Below are positions 9,574 through 18,319 of a stretch of DNA of 64,000 nt, piece after piece. Source of the DNA: Hellea sp. GTDB taxonomy: Bacteria; Pseudomonadota; Alphaproteobacteria; Caulobacterales; Maricaulaceae. A program made the position numbers and the translations under genes. The notes under the pieces were generated by a model that saw only the letters and a program-made list of their open reading frames with translations, had not been told where the DNA came from and ran no database searches. The stretch spans positions 29,451-93,450 of the forward strand of contig JAOIVW010000011.1 in assembly GCA_028224375.1 (NCBI GenBank). Direction: 5' to 3'. The first letter of the stretch is position 1; each line of letters begins with the position of its first letter.

Positions 9574-10211
9574 ATTATAGAGACCTTGCAGATATATTTC
9601 ACCAGAAATGTAACTCCTTCTTTGCATACACATTCAGGGCGCCCCCTTACGGGCCGGGCTGTTGTGAACCAAGCCCGCCTTGCGGTCTCGGCCATAAGGC
9701 GGCCATCCCTGACGCAAGCATTTTGTAGGTTTGAACAGATGTGTTGTTCTACGCGAACCGGCCTGTACCTAAAAAATCTCATCCACGTTATCGAAGAAAA
9801 GAGCGGGATTAGGACCTGGATAAAACGTCTTATTCTCTCGTGCAGACTATGAAAGAAGTTGATCGGTTTGCACTCTGAGACCTCATATACAGACTTAGAA
9901 ATGTACCCCCAAAAAGAGAAGGAACTTTACCCCTAACATATACTGTCAGTGTTTGTTTAGTATCACACCTTATGCAAGGTGGCTTGCGCCTTAAAAGTGC
10001 CGATTTACTGCAGAAAACAGAGGTTTGGTGAGGTTGGCACAAATTGGCACATGCAAATTTACCGTTTAAAAACAATGGTTTGGAATTTTTATAATTCGCG
10101 TTTATGATGAAAATTAGGGCGGGCCGCTCAAGGTTACTAACGGTGATAACTCAACAGTTACGACTGGCATCAAGCTTAAACTTCAGGCGGTACTCTCAGA
10201 TTTATGGGCGT
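9574..10211. other. Gene-free interval with a GC-rich patch
   Basis: No supportable gene. About 9640-9720 is markedly GC-rich, and on the minus strand reads a closed frame ending GLVHNSPARKGAP, which resembles a degraded foreign fragment. Around 9901-9938 two similar strings, TGTACCCCC and CTTTACCCCT, lie 24 bases apart, like the ends of some insertion sequences. A direct TTGGCACA repeat occurs at about 10032-10050. None is firm. Confidence 0.3.
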
Positions 10212-10466
10212 CTACTTTACCAATAGTAGATAGGTTTCCATATCCAAGGCGTGCGCAATCTCTGTCATGGATTCTAGAGTGGGATTAAACAAGCCTCGCT
10301 CTAATCTACTGATATAAGCTTGATCTGCATTTATTCTTAAACCCAATTCTTCTTGCGACAACTGTAGTGATTGCCGTCTAGAGCGGATGTTTTCTCCTAG
10401 AAGGATTTGCACTTTTTTGAAAGATGCGTTTTGATTTTTGCGACTAGCCACCTTGCGAATGGACAA
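10212..10466 (-). CDS. XRE-family helix-turn-helix regulator
   Basis: 84 residues made almost entirely of one HTH_3 domain: LGENIRSRRQSLQLSQEELG, INADQAYISRLERG, NPTLESMTEIAHAL. The short basic N-terminus (SIRKVASRKNQN) precedes it. It is transcribed divergently from the secreted protein at 10534, with only 67 AT-rich bases between them, so it probably controls its own promoter and perhaps that neighbour. No partner toxin is seen. Confidence 0.85.
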   Translation of the reverse strand: MSIRKVASRKNQNASFKKVQILLGENIRSRRQSLQLSQEELGLRINADQAYISRLERGLFNPTLESMTEIAHALDMETYLLLVK

Positions 10467-10533
10467 TAAGTACTATACATCGTCTATGTATTATAATACA
10501 TATATATAAATAGTTTTTGATAGAGCTAAGATT

Positions 10534-11130
10534 TTGAAATTACATTACGCGAGCATTTTCCTATTGTTACCAGCAACCGTGTCTGCGGCGACAATGCCGG
10601 ATTGGGTCAAGCCATTGCCTTATGGAGAGCTCAGTTGCGTGACCCAGGCCGCCAACGGTCTTAAATGGGATGAAAAGGAAGGGAAGTATTTTCAGACGCG
10701 ATACCCTTCGAGGACATATATTATCCAAAGGCTCAATACGCCGGATCCTAACTATACGAAAAATGATTGCAAAATTGAGGAGAGTTCAAATTACAACGAA
10801 TTTGACGACTCGTATACCAGATCAACCTGTTATCGCTTTAACAATGTTTCCAATTTTATCGGATGGACACAGACCTGGTGTAAAGAAACATATATGCGTA
10901 GTGGGCCTATTTACGTGACATGTGATTATAAGAATGTTTCTCAGCCTAAAATAGGGTTTTCACCTTCCGGCTATTTTTATGCTTATGGACATACCCTCCA
11001 CGGCACTCTTTCAAAGCCCGGTTTGGAAGATGTCTATATTGAGAGTGGTTACTGCAAAGCATTCAAGAAAGGCTATCAGAATAAATTTAACGTCTTTGGA
11101 AAAGAAATTTACTACGCGCTTGAGGACTAG
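10534..11130 (+). CDS. Secreted hypothetical protein
   Basis: 198 residues with a clear signal peptide (KLHYASIFLLLPATVSAAT; cleavage near residue 19-20), so exported to the periplasm or beyond. It appears to start at TTG. The mature part is rich in Tyr, Asn and Cys (at least six cysteines), consistent with disulfides. It abuts the next gene (stop TAG followed directly by ATG), so the two are one transcript. No family recognised. Confidence 0.65.
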   Translation: MKLHYASIFLLLPATVSAATMPDWVKPLPYGELSCVTQAANGLKWDEKEGKYFQTRYPSRTYIIQRLNTPDPNYTKNDCKIEESSNYNEFDDSYTRSTCYRFNNVSNFIGWTQTWCKETYMRSGPIYVTCDYKNVSQPKIGFSPSGYFYAYGHTLHGTLSKPGLEDVYIESGYCKAFKKGYQNKFNVFGKEIYYALED

Positions 11131-11571
11131 ATGTCTTATAACAGCAACCCCAAATGGGAAGATTTAAACGATACTGATGCTGCTGAGGCCAACGAAACTT
11201 TGCTTATGAGCATGCTTATTATGTTTTACAAACACAGAGTGTTGCCACTATCTGTAGCAATTAGCCTCTTCGAAAGAGGATGTCTGGTGCCTTACATTGT
11301 GGAAGAAGATGAAAGGCTTGCAGAGCGTGTCTTTATTAAGTTGACCTATAGGGGACGTAAGGCGGCTGAAAAGGGTGAGAAAATTTTTATGCGAAATCGT
11401 CAGGACGGTGACGGTGCGAATACGCCCGACTTATACGTTCAAGAGCAAGGTTCTGAAGGTTTTAATTATATAATGCATCATAAGCGATACCTGGAAGAAT
11501 TGAATGCTGGTCATGAGGCGCGATTATTCTCCTCTTATGCCACAGATTTGTCTGACGTAGGTCTTCTATAG
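11131..11571 (+). CDS. Hypothetical cytoplasmic protein
   Basis: 146 residues with no signal peptide. Starts directly after the stop of the secreted protein. It contains a helical region (LLMSMLIMFYKHRVLPLS) and a basic segment (RGRKAAEKGEKIFMRNR). No family recognised. Immediate adjacency suggests co-expression with the upstream secreted protein. Confidence 0.55.
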   Translation: MSYNSNPKWEDLNDTDAAEANETLLMSMLIMFYKHRVLPLSVAISLFERGCLVPYIVEEDERLAERVFIKLTYRGRKAAEKGEKIFMRNRQDGDGANTPDLYVQEQGSEGFNYIMHHKRYLEELNAGHEARLFSSYATDLSDVGLL

Positions 11572-11689
11572 TTTGCTCTTCGTTCCATCGCTTTAAAAAA
11601 GTGACACTTGGAGACCGTGTAAAGTGGATTGGAAGAATTTGCTCACTCTTATAAAATATGAATAAATTCCTATTTCTCTATTGACAAGT

Positions 11690-11704
11690 GTTTATGTTTC
11701 GTTC
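11690..11704 (+). promoter_or_regulatory. Degenerate LexA-box-like site with TTGACA upstream
   Basis: GTTTATGTTTCGTTC differs by one base from GTTC-N7-GTTC and follows a TTGACA hexamer at 11681-11686. It precedes a relic of a Y-family polymerase gene, where SOS control would make sense. Confidence 0.4.
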
Positions 11705-11735
11705 TTTTTGTGTGTCTGACATTTACGGATACACT

Positions 11736-11855
11736 ATGCGAAAACCTGAAACCATAGAATTGCTATACCTAGACTTTGGCGGCTTCTTTGCTTCGGTCAT
11801 GCAGCAGATCTATCCGCATCTGCGCGGGCGCCCAATTTGCAGTATATTTTTTTAG
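11736..11855 (+). pseudogene. N-terminal relic of a Y-family DNA polymerase (DinB/UmuC type)
   Basis: Thirty-nine codons from an ATG translate to a segment containing LLYLDFGGFFASVMQQ and YPHLRGRPI, then stop at TAG. The same order, (F/L)xDxxxFFASVEQQ...P.LRGRP, opens DinB-like Y-family polymerases. The first catalytic Asp (LD) is kept, but the E of SVE is M. The remainder (normally ~350-400 residues) is absent and an unrelated small ORF begins ten bases later. Confidence 0.6.
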
Positions 11856-11865
11856 GAGAGTCATA

Positions 11866-12102
11866 ATGAATATTCAAACCCCAATTGAGACTATACAAAA
11901 GCACATATTGAACAAACAAATTGAAGCTAAAGCTGACGATTGGGATATTGAAAAAACTCTTCTAGAGTTCGAAGTCGTTACTGATACATTGGATGTTATT
12001 TCAGATGGACTGCCTGATGACCCTAAAGTCACAAACGCTCTCAACGGCATTCATGACGAATTGTCCAAGCTCTATTCTGATTTTAAAACAAGACTAATGT
12101 AA
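11866..12102 (+). CDS. Small hypothetical protein
   Basis: 78 residues from an ATG with AGGAG seven bases upstream; the longer frame to 11776 overlaps the polymerase relic and is not used. Acidic and mostly helical (KHILNKQIEAKADDWDIEKT). It appears to occupy the position where the Y-family gene was truncated, and may use that gene's promoter. No family recognised. Confidence 0.5.
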   Translation: MNIQTPIETIQKHILNKQIEAKADDWDIEKTLLEFEVVTDTLDVISDGLPDDPKVTNALNGIHDELSKLYSDFKTRLM

Positions 12103-12128
12103 TCTACCTCTGGTTATACACGGTTTGG

Positions 12129-12169
12129 GAATCTTCGCGACTTCAGCTTGGTGGGCAAACAGGACGTCA
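12129..12169 (+). repeat. Dispersed intergenic repeat, copy B (right half)
   Basis: CGCGACTTCAGCTTGGTGGG followed by CAAACAGGACGT matches the right half of the copy at 48064 (GTGACTTCAGCTTGGGGGGC...CCGGACAT). Confidence 0.55.
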
Positions 12170-12278
12170 GCGAGCGGCTTGAGATGAGGCGCTTTTAAGC
12201 CGTTCCCCAACCGTCAAGGTGATTTTAAGTCGCTCAGTTAGCCTGCTATTAAGACAGATTGAGCCATTGCTTAAAATT

Positions 12279-13112
12279 TTATACAACCTTGCTTTCTAGG
12301 TATTTTTCATAAGCTGAAGGATGTTGTGTGCTGAATGTTCTACGTCTTGCAATGAGTTGATCGAAAAATCCTAAGACTAACAGCCAAGATAAACCTACAA
12401 ACAAACTTGCTATTTCCATGAGCATACGCGGGTGCCAATTCTCTATATATAGTGATGGCAATGAGGCATAATAATTAAATGCCACGAGAAATACTAAAGC
12501 TCCAACAGCGAATGGGAACGCATTCAGGCGAGATGACTTTTTAGAGACTCTAAATTCATAACCAGCTCTGGCAGCGCGCGTTCGATCAAATGTAGACCAA
12601 GCTGTCAATATTGGAAGATAGATGTATGCAGCGAGTTTAAATATAATCATGTAAAGAGAAAACTGGGGATGGAAAGATTTCATCTTGGCTAATGAATTAG
12701 ACATTTGTTCGTCCACGCCTATAGGCAGCACTGCAGGGTCGGCAATGTAAGCCACCGTTAACCTAACACTATCATTGAATACGTCTGCCCAAGATAATTT
12801 CAATATTAAATTCGCGATTTGAGATGGCTGGAATATCCATACAGTTATCCCTAATATTATTGGGAATATAAAAAAGGTGAGACCAAATACACTCTCGACA
12901 GTTATTGATGCTTTATAAAACTGCCTTCCTGAGAGACGGTTTACGCTGTCGGGTGCTTTCAAAAACAAAAGTGTATCGGGGCATAGGTGGCATATAAAAA
13001 CATTCATTGCCAGCACTACAATGAGGCCGATGGGACCATAGGTTAAACCTAAGAATACTCCCAATGGCATTGTTGCTATAACCAAGTAATGCCATTTAGA
13101 TATGCGCTTCAT
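12279..13112 (-). CDS. Multi-pass membrane protein of unknown function
   Basis: 277 residues with about six hydrophobic segments, for example near residues 7-27 (LVIATMPLGVFLGLTYG), 28-46, 75-97 (GLTFFIFPIILGITVWIF), 155-175, 200-220 and 230-252. A short basic C-terminal tail follows. Monocistronic by position, flanked by two copies of the dispersed repeat. No family recognised. Confidence 0.65.
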   Translation of the reverse strand: MKRISKWHYLVIATMPLGVFLGLTYGPIGLIVVLAMNVFICHLCPDTLLFLKAPDSVNRLSGRQFYKASITVESVFGLTFFIFPIILGITVWIFQPSQIANLILKLSWADVFNDSVRLTVAYIADPAVLPIGVDEQMSNSLAKMKSFHPQFSLYMIIFKLAAYIYLPILTAWSTFDRTRAARAGYEFRVSKKSSRLNAFPFAVGALVFLVAFNYYASLPSLYIENWHPRMLMEIASLFVGLSWLLVLGFFDQLIARRRTFSTQHPSAYEKYLESKVV

Positions 13113-13165
13113 ACCTTTAGTTTAGCGTAACTTCGTTAAGTTAAGTTTATGATTTTGAGTTGACA

Positions 13166-13218
13166 GTTAAGGTCCGCAATGAGGATCATCCTGACTTCAG
13201 CTTGGGGGCAGTGCGGAG
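13166..13218 (+). repeat. Dispersed intergenic repeat, copy C
   Basis: GGTCCGCAATGAGGATCATC followed by CTGACTTCAGCTTGGGGGCA then GTGCGGAG. Same core and near-complementary ends (GTCCGC / GCGGAG) as the full copy at 48064. Confidence 0.7.
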
Positions 13219-13244
13219 ATTTGCTGAACTAGAGGTTTACTAAC

Positions 13245-13964
13245 TCAAACCCAGCCAGCCTCTTTAACTGCTTTCGCGCCGCTGCGGCTTACAGGGGCAG
13301 TAATACCGTTTTTCAATGCTAATGAGGTTTTTCCGCCTTTGCGTTTTACGCTCTCGACGCCGAGCTCCGCGACCCACCACGAGCGATGCGGAGCAAGGCC
13401 AAGCAGGGGCGTCGTTTCTTTGACGGCGTCTGACAGCCGCATCAAAATCAACTCTTCCCCTGCGGAGGTATAGACACGGACATAATGATCTTCAGACGCG
13501 ATGGCGTAGATTTCAGCGCGGCGAAGTTTTGGCGGCAGGCGATCATAAAGTGCCGGGCGGACGTCTACGGCGGTTGGTGGCGGCGCGTTTTTGGACCGGA
13601 GCAACGCGCCAATCCCGGAGATGACGATTGCGATGACCCAGATGTAAAAGAGAGTCACGACCGCACTTAGCAAGCTCTGGGGTCTGTAAATTACGAATAA
13701 AAATCCCGCAACCGCCAGTGTCGAAACGACGGATTGCCCAACCGCTATCAGCCAGTTTTTTTTGGTCAGGGTGAGTTTCCGATTCAGGAAATCAAATATT
13801 CCGGCGCCCGAGCCGCCTGCCAGGCATAGCCCGAGCCAGAAAAAAGCTCGAGTTCCAAAAGCGAATCTATGTGTGCCTAACGGCGCAAGAATTGTAAGGA
13901 CCAACCCAGCCGCTAAGGGCAGGGCGAATAAAGTTATCAGATGTTTGCGATTAGCTTTCTGCAA
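13245..13964 (-). CDS. Membrane-anchored LytTR-type transcriptional regulator
   Basis: 239 residues: four transmembrane segments in the first ~125 residues, then a LytTR DNA-binding domain (about 145-235; RRAEIYAIASEDHYVRVYT, LILMRLSDAV, HRSWWVA, PVSRSG). Membrane-bound LytTR proteins of this kind often regulate adjacent genes. It is divergent from the DUF2141-carotenoid oxygenase pair, and the space between contains a 22-base-spaced direct repeat. The start is a TTG in the longest frame and is uncertain. Confidence 0.8.
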   Translation of the reverse strand: MQKANRKHLITLFALPLAAGLVLTILAPLGTHRFAFGTRAFFWLGLCLAGGSGAGIFDFLNRKLTLTKKNWLIAVGQSVVSTLAVAGFLFVIYRPQSLLSAVVTLFYIWVIAIVISGIGALLRSKNAPPPTAVDVRPALYDRLPPKLRRAEIYAIASEDHYVRVYTSAGEELILMRLSDAVKETTPLLGLAPHRSWWVAELGVESVKRKGGKTSLALKNGITAPVSRSGAKAVKEAGWV

Positions 13965-14052
13965 GGCCTGTTCTCGAAATTGAAGACATGTATTTCGCGT
14001 ATCGTGAACTGTAAATCGATATTTTTCAAGCCTTTAACAAAGCCATTCACGG

Positions 14053-14090
14053 ACCGCGAAGTGAAAACCCTACCATTCGCGAAGTAAAAC
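14053..14090. promoter_or_regulatory. Direct repeat, likely LytTR operator
   Basis: ACCGCGAAGTGAAAAC (14053-14068) and ATTCGCGAAGTAAAAC (14075-14090) share CGCGAAGT.AAAAC with a 22-base period, two turns of DNA. LytTR dimers bind direct repeats spaced about this way. The site lies between the LytTR gene and its divergent neighbours. Confidence 0.6.
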
Positions 14091-14184
14091 AACTCCCCGC
14101 GTAAAGGCGCTTTTGTTTGAGAGTTTTTTCGTCATTTTGGTCTCAAGCCGAATGATCGGCACGAAAAACATCAAGGAGTAAAAT

Positions 14185-14658
14185 ATGAAAACGATATTCA
14201 AAATTTGTCTTATAACTGCTGCAACGGTCTTTAGCGGATACACCGCTACCCACGCTGCCGAGCCAACACAAACAGCTAACCCCGCGAATTCGAACGCGAC
14301 GCCCGGCATGATTACCGTCCGGGTTGACGGGTTCAAACAGCAAGAAGGCCAAGTCTCCGTCGCGCTGTTTAATGAGGCCGGATATAAAGGCGGCCCGGCG
14401 CTACGCGGCCAAAATGTTGATGTAAACGCAGAGACCGTCACGCTAAACTTTGAAGGCCTGCCTGCGGGTGAATATGGCATCAAAATGTATCAGGACGTGG
14501 ATGGAAACGGCAGAATGAATGCCAATGCATTCGGGATGCCGACAGAGCCCTTCGCCTTTTCAAATAATGCAACAGGGTCTTTTGGCCCGGCCAAGTGGGA
14601 GACGGCGAAATTCACCGTTACCGAAGCCGGTGCGGTTCAGCAGATCAGCCTGAACTAA
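14185..14658 (+). CDS. DUF2141 family secreted protein
   Basis: 157 residues with a signal peptide (MKTIFKICLITAATVFSGYT, cleaved after THA) and a DUF2141 domain: VDGFKQQEGQVSVALFNE, GLPAGEYGIKMYQDVDGNGR, FGMPTEPFAFSNN. The DxDGNG-like loop is typical. Periplasmic or secreted, function unknown. AAGGAG precedes the ATG. Only 39 bases separate it from the carotenoid oxygenase gene. Confidence 0.9.
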   Translation: MKTIFKICLITAATVFSGYTATHAAEPTQTANPANSNATPGMITVRVDGFKQQEGQVSVALFNEAGYKGGPALRGQNVDVNAETVTLNFEGLPAGEYGIKMYQDVDGNGRMNANAFGMPTEPFAFSNNATGSFGPAKWETAKFTVTEAGAVQQISLN

Positions 14659-14697
14659 ATCGCCATTTAAGCCCACATAAAGAAAGAGAGTTACGCC

Positions 14698-16179
14698 ATG
14701 ACCAACCTATCCCGCCGCCATATGCTCCAAGGCCTCACCGCACTCAGTGGGATGGCTGCCGTCAGTAGTCCTGCTCTGGCCAAGCTGGCCGGCACGCCGC
14801 AGCCGGATTGGGCCTTGGGGTGGCGTAATCCAACTAAGCACAGCCTCGGAACGCCGCAGCTCAAATTAGTGTCGGGCACGATGCCCAAAGGACTATCGGG
14901 CACGTTTTACCGAAACGGACCGGCCGTATTTGAGCGCAGCGGCTTTCGCATGAACCATTGGTTTGACGGCGACGGTATGGTGCAGCGTTTCCACATGAGC
15001 GCGGGCAGCGTCTCGCATACGGGCCGCATGGTCGAGACGGAGCTTTATTTAAACAATGAAAAAGAGGGCCGGATTACGGGCGGCGGCTTCGGCACGGTTG
15101 TCCCGAATCCCGCGCCCATGAAAGGACCGGACTCGGTCAATCAAGGTAATACCTCCGTCCTCCCGATTGGCGGGGAATTACTCGCCCTTTGGGAAGGCGG
15201 TTCAGCCCATCGCCTGGATCAGGTGACGCTTGAAACAAAGGGCCCGAAGAGCTGGGGTAACGATCTGCAGGGCATGCCGTTTTCTGCCCATCCTAAAGTG
15301 GACGTGGACGGCACAATTTGGAATTTCGGCCAGGACGTCTTTGGAAAGCAGCTGGTACTCTACCGAATCAAACCGAGCGGCGAGCTTCACTCAGTCAAAC
15401 TCATTAAAGATGTACCGGGCGGGATGATACATGATTTTTGTATCACAGATCGTCATCTGATTTTCGTTGCGCCGTCATTCCGCGCGGTGCGCAATAGCGA
15501 TACCTATTTGGGCCGTTTCAAATATCAGAAAGACGCCGCGCAACATGTCGTGGTTCTCGAGAAGGATGACCTGACCGCACGCCGGGATTTCGAGCTGCCC
15601 CCTGGATTTCAGTTCCACTATGGCAATGCCTATACGGAGGCCAATGGCGATATTCATTTCAGCGTTTGCACGGGCGATGACCGCTTTGTCACCCAAGGCG
15701 CGAAAGATGTCCTGCGCGGCAAAGTTCCCGCCGATAGTCCCGTCAATCTCTGCCACGCCTTGTTGAAAGCTGATGGGTCCGCGAAAATCACGGAAACGAT
15801 TTCCGAGATGGCCGACCATGAATTTCCGCAATTTAACCCGCGCTTTGTCGGGCGCAAGGCGCGCTATCTTTATACGGTTGGCCGCTCGCATAAAAACCGT
15901 CCCGGCCAATCCGCGGTCCTAAAACATGATTTGCAAACAGGCGATATTCAAAGCCATGATTACGGCGCAAAGACCTTTGCCGAAGAGCATCTCTTTGTTC
16001 CGGGGTCCGGCAGCGCGGAAGACGCGGGCTGGCTCGTCGGCACGACCCTCGACTACGGCGCCAAAGTTACCCGCCTAAACGTGCTCGACGCGCGCAATAT
16101 CTCAGACGGCCCCGTCGCCGTGTTTGAGCTGCCCTATACCCTGCCGCTGGGCTTTCACGGCACGTGGATGCAGGGTTAG
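14698..16179 (+). CDS. Carotenoid oxygenase (CCD/lignostilbene dioxygenase family)
   Basis: 493 residues with a twin-arginine-type signal (SRRHMLQGLTALSGMAA...SPALA). The four iron-binding histidines of the RPE65/CCD fold are visible in SAHPKVDVDG, MIHDFCIT, FHYGNAYTE and the C-terminal GFHGTWMQ. Such enzymes cleave carotenoid or stilbene double bonds with O2 and non-haem Fe(II). Export by Tat would allow folded, iron-loaded enzyme to reach the periplasm. In an operon with DUF2141; the LytTR regulator is divergent, so light or membrane cues are plausible but not shown. Confidence 0.9.
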   Translation: MTNLSRRHMLQGLTALSGMAAVSSPALAKLAGTPQPDWALGWRNPTKHSLGTPQLKLVSGTMPKGLSGTFYRNGPAVFERSGFRMNHWFDGDGMVQRFHMSAGSVSHTGRMVETELYLNNEKEGRITGGGFGTVVPNPAPMKGPDSVNQGNTSVLPIGGELLALWEGGSAHRLDQVTLETKGPKSWGNDLQGMPFSAHPKVDVDGTIWNFGQDVFGKQLVLYRIKPSGELHSVKLIKDVPGGMIHDFCITDRHLIFVAPSFRAVRNSDTYLGRFKYQKDAAQHVVVLEKDDLTARRDFELPPGFQFHYGNAYTEANGDIHFSVCTGDDRFVTQGAKDVLRGKVPADSPVNLCHALLKADGSAKITETISEMADHEFPQFNPRFVGRKARYLYTVGRSHKNRPGQSAVLKHDLQTGDIQSHDYGAKTFAEEHLFVPGSGSAEDAGWLVGTTLDYGAKVTRLNVLDARNISDGPVAVFELPYTLPLGFHGTWMQG

Positions 16180-16314
16180 ATAGTGAATGGCATATTCCTT
16201 TTCCCTTAGTGAAAACGGACGGGCGCCTGTCTAGGGCGCTTGAGAGTTCATAAACTAACGGCCCCTTTAAGGATGACCTTCCCAATAGCTGAGTGTCTTA
16301 TGTTGAGCTGTGAG

Positions 16315-17532
16315 TTCAACTGGTCGTCGCAACACATTGACTGAACCGCTCAGCCGGTGTTTCATATTCGAGGGTCTTTCGGGGACGCTCGTTAAGCTCT
16401 CTATCTACTGCATTTAACTCCGCTTGGCTATGGACAGATAAGTCTGTTCCTTTCGGGAAGTACTGACGCAACAGCCTGTTTGTGTTTTCATTTGTGCCGC
16501 GTTGCCAAGGGCTTTGCGGGTCACAAAAGTAAACATCGATATTGGTTTCCATCGTAAACCGTTTGTGCTCGGCGAGCTCGTGCCCCCGATCCCAAGTCAG
16601 GGATTTGTAAAGTTCGTTGGGCAGCTTCCTTGAGTGTTTGATCAGCGCATTCACAACCGTTTCTGTCTTTCGGTCCGACAGCTTAGCCAGCATCACATAG
16701 CGAGAATGCCGCTCCACTAAGGTTGCGATGAAGCTATGGTTTGGGCCGCAGATAAGATCGCCCTCCCAATGTCCTGGCACAGCGCGGTCCTCCACCGAGG
16801 CCGGACGTTCGCTAATCGATACAGCATCGCGGATTTTCCCACGCCTATCCTTATCTTTCACCACATGGCGTGAGCCGCGCAGTTGTCGTTTTGTGCGCAA
16901 GTACTGCTGCAATTCCTTCTTCAAAGCCCCACGCGCCTGCACATAAAGGCTTTTATAGATCGTCTCATGTGACACCTGCATAGCCTCTCGTTTTGGGTAT
17001 GTGCGCTTGAGCCACCCTGCAATCTGCTGTGGTGACCAATGACGTTGAAGTTTTAAGATAACAGCTTGCCTCAACGGGTCATATAATACTAGCTTACAGA
17101 GCTTGGGCCGAAGAGCTTGTTTCCAAGCCCGCTTGTCAGCGGCCGCGGCGCGGTAACGCGAAGCACCGCCATTGCGCGCAATCTCCCGGCTAATCGTTGA
17201 GGCGGCTCGTCGCAACGTAGCCGCAATAGACCTAATCGACTGACCTGCCACAACGCCGCGAGATATCTCTTCGCGCTCCGCCAAGCTGAGTGCCAATGGC
17301 CCCCGTCGTCTCGGGACGGGTGTAAACCCGCCAGTTGACCGGATATGTTTGAAAATACTCGAAGACGGTTTACCGAACTCTCGTCCGATAGACTTCATCT
17401 GCTCACCACGGCGCCATCGTTCCCAGAGCTCATTCTTTTGAGCCTGAGTAAACCCAACCCGTATATATTTCTTCTTCATAATCATCACTCCACATACTTA
17501 GTTTATTGTATGTGTTGCGACGACCAGTTGAA
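16315..17532. mobile_element. IS30-family insertion sequence, complete
   Basis: Perfect 23-base inverted repeats bound the element: TTCAACTGGTCGTCGCAACACAT at 16315-16337 and its complement at 17510-17532. One IS30-type transposase fills it. Length about 1218 bp. Flanking bases do not show an obvious target duplication longer than 2-3 bases, as expected for this family. Confidence 0.9.
16316..17479 (-). CDS. IS30-family transposase
   Basis: 387 residues from the ATG at 17479 (GGAG eight bases upstream; GTG and ATG just before it are also possible). N-terminal HTH domains (GEQMKSIGREFGKPSSS; GQSIRSIAATLRRAASTISR) are followed by the DDE catalytic core: D in HWEGDLICG, D in SLTWDRGHELAEH and E in SPWQRGTNENTNRLLRQ. 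All catalytic residues are present and the frame is intact, so the element could be active. Confidence 0.95.
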   Translation of the reverse strand: MKKKYIRVGFTQAQKNELWERWRRGEQMKSIGREFGKPSSSIFKHIRSTGGFTPVPRRRGPLALSLAEREEISRGVVAGQSIRSIAATLRRAASTISREIARNGGASRYRAAAADKRAWKQALRPKLCKLVLYDPLRQAVILKLQRHWSPQQIAGWLKRTYPKREAMQVSHETIYKSLYVQARGALKKELQQYLRTKRQLRGSRHVVKDKDRRGKIRDAVSISERPASVEDRAVPGHWEGDLICGPNHSFIATLVERHSRYVMLAKLSDRKTETVVNALIKHSRKLPNELYKSLTWDRGHELAEHKRFTMETNIDVYFCDPQSPWQRGTNENTNRLLRQYFPKGTDLSVHSQAELNAVDRELNERPRKTLEYETPAERFSQCVATTS

Positions 17533-17646
17533 TTCGCAAGCGAGTTTAGGACGCTCAGTTTGGGTTTGCCAATATTCTAAGTTTGCACTTTAGACTTTTA
17601 TATCTAAAGTGTTTCTGAACAAGGCAGTTATGGAGATTAACGACTA

Positions 17647-18207
17647 ATGTCTTCTGACGTATCTCACTCAGGTAAGGTTGAAGGCGTATGTATCAGTCCT
17701 GCGCATTCATTCTCGAAGCAAATTCAAAACTCAATTACACTCTTAGAAGGCTTGGGTGTGGAGGGTGACGCACATCTCGGTAAGACAGTGAAACACAGAT
17801 CACGCGTAGCTGTTGACCCAACTCAGCCGAACTTGCGCCAAGTTCATCTAATCCATGCGGAGCTTCACGATGAGCTAATTGAGAAAGGCTTTTCAGTTGG
17901 CGTCGGCGTAATGGGCGAAAACATTACTACGAGAAATATTGATTTGCTCGGATTACCTCGTGGTTCACGGCTTTCTATCGGGACGAATGCTGTTGTAGAA
18001 ATTACTGGCCTTAGAAACCCCTGCAAGCAGATAGAGGACTACCAGAAAGGGCTTCTTAGTGCTGTCCTAGACAAAGGTGATGATGGAGAGTTAATCAGAA
18101 AATCTGGAGTGATGGGAATAGTTGTGCTCGGTGGCGAAGTACAAACAGGTGATGAAATTAAAGTATCACTACCAAACAAGCCGCACTTGAAACTTGAGAG
18201 AGTCTAA
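17647..18207 (+). CDS. MOSC domain protein
   Basis: 186 residues with a MOSC domain: LEGLGVEGDAHLGKTVKH, QVHLIHAELHDEL, GENITTRNIDLLGLPRG, and the conserved Cys in TGLRNPCKQIE. MOSC domains are related to the molybdenum cofactor sulfurase C-terminus and are thought to carry sulfur for metal-sulfur chemistry. Stand-alone versions often take part in cofactor or detoxification chemistry. GGAG lies ten bases before the ATG. Single gene; insertion of the IS30 element just upstream may have replaced its promoter. Confidence 0.85.
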   Translation: MSSDVSHSGKVEGVCISPAHSFSKQIQNSITLLEGLGVEGDAHLGKTVKHRSRVAVDPTQPNLRQVHLIHAELHDELIEKGFSVGVGVMGENITTRNIDLLGLPRGSRLSIGTNAVVEITGLRNPCKQIEDYQKGLLSAVLDKGDDGELIRKSGVMGIVVLGGEVQTGDEIKVSLPNKPHLKLERV

Positions 18208-18319
18208 ACGCTTCATTATCTTATTCTCGCTTTGCAGTAAGTACAAACATTACCAGCGGTTGCTATGAAGGTGCGGGTTTAAAACGTTCGTTTAATGTCA
18301 GCTTTGGTGGCGCTCATAG

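Noticed and set aside
9424..9852. 142-residue plus-strand ORF
   Set aside because: Antisense to the decayed small ORF and the GC-rich patch; no start signal, no recognisable domains.
10032..10050. TTGGCACAAATTGGCAC as a sigma-54 promoter
   Set aside because: The GG to GC spacing is 11 rather than 12 and no suitable gene follows.
9830..10075. 81-residue minus-strand ORF
   Set aside because: No ribosome site, unusual composition, overlaps IS-end-like strings.
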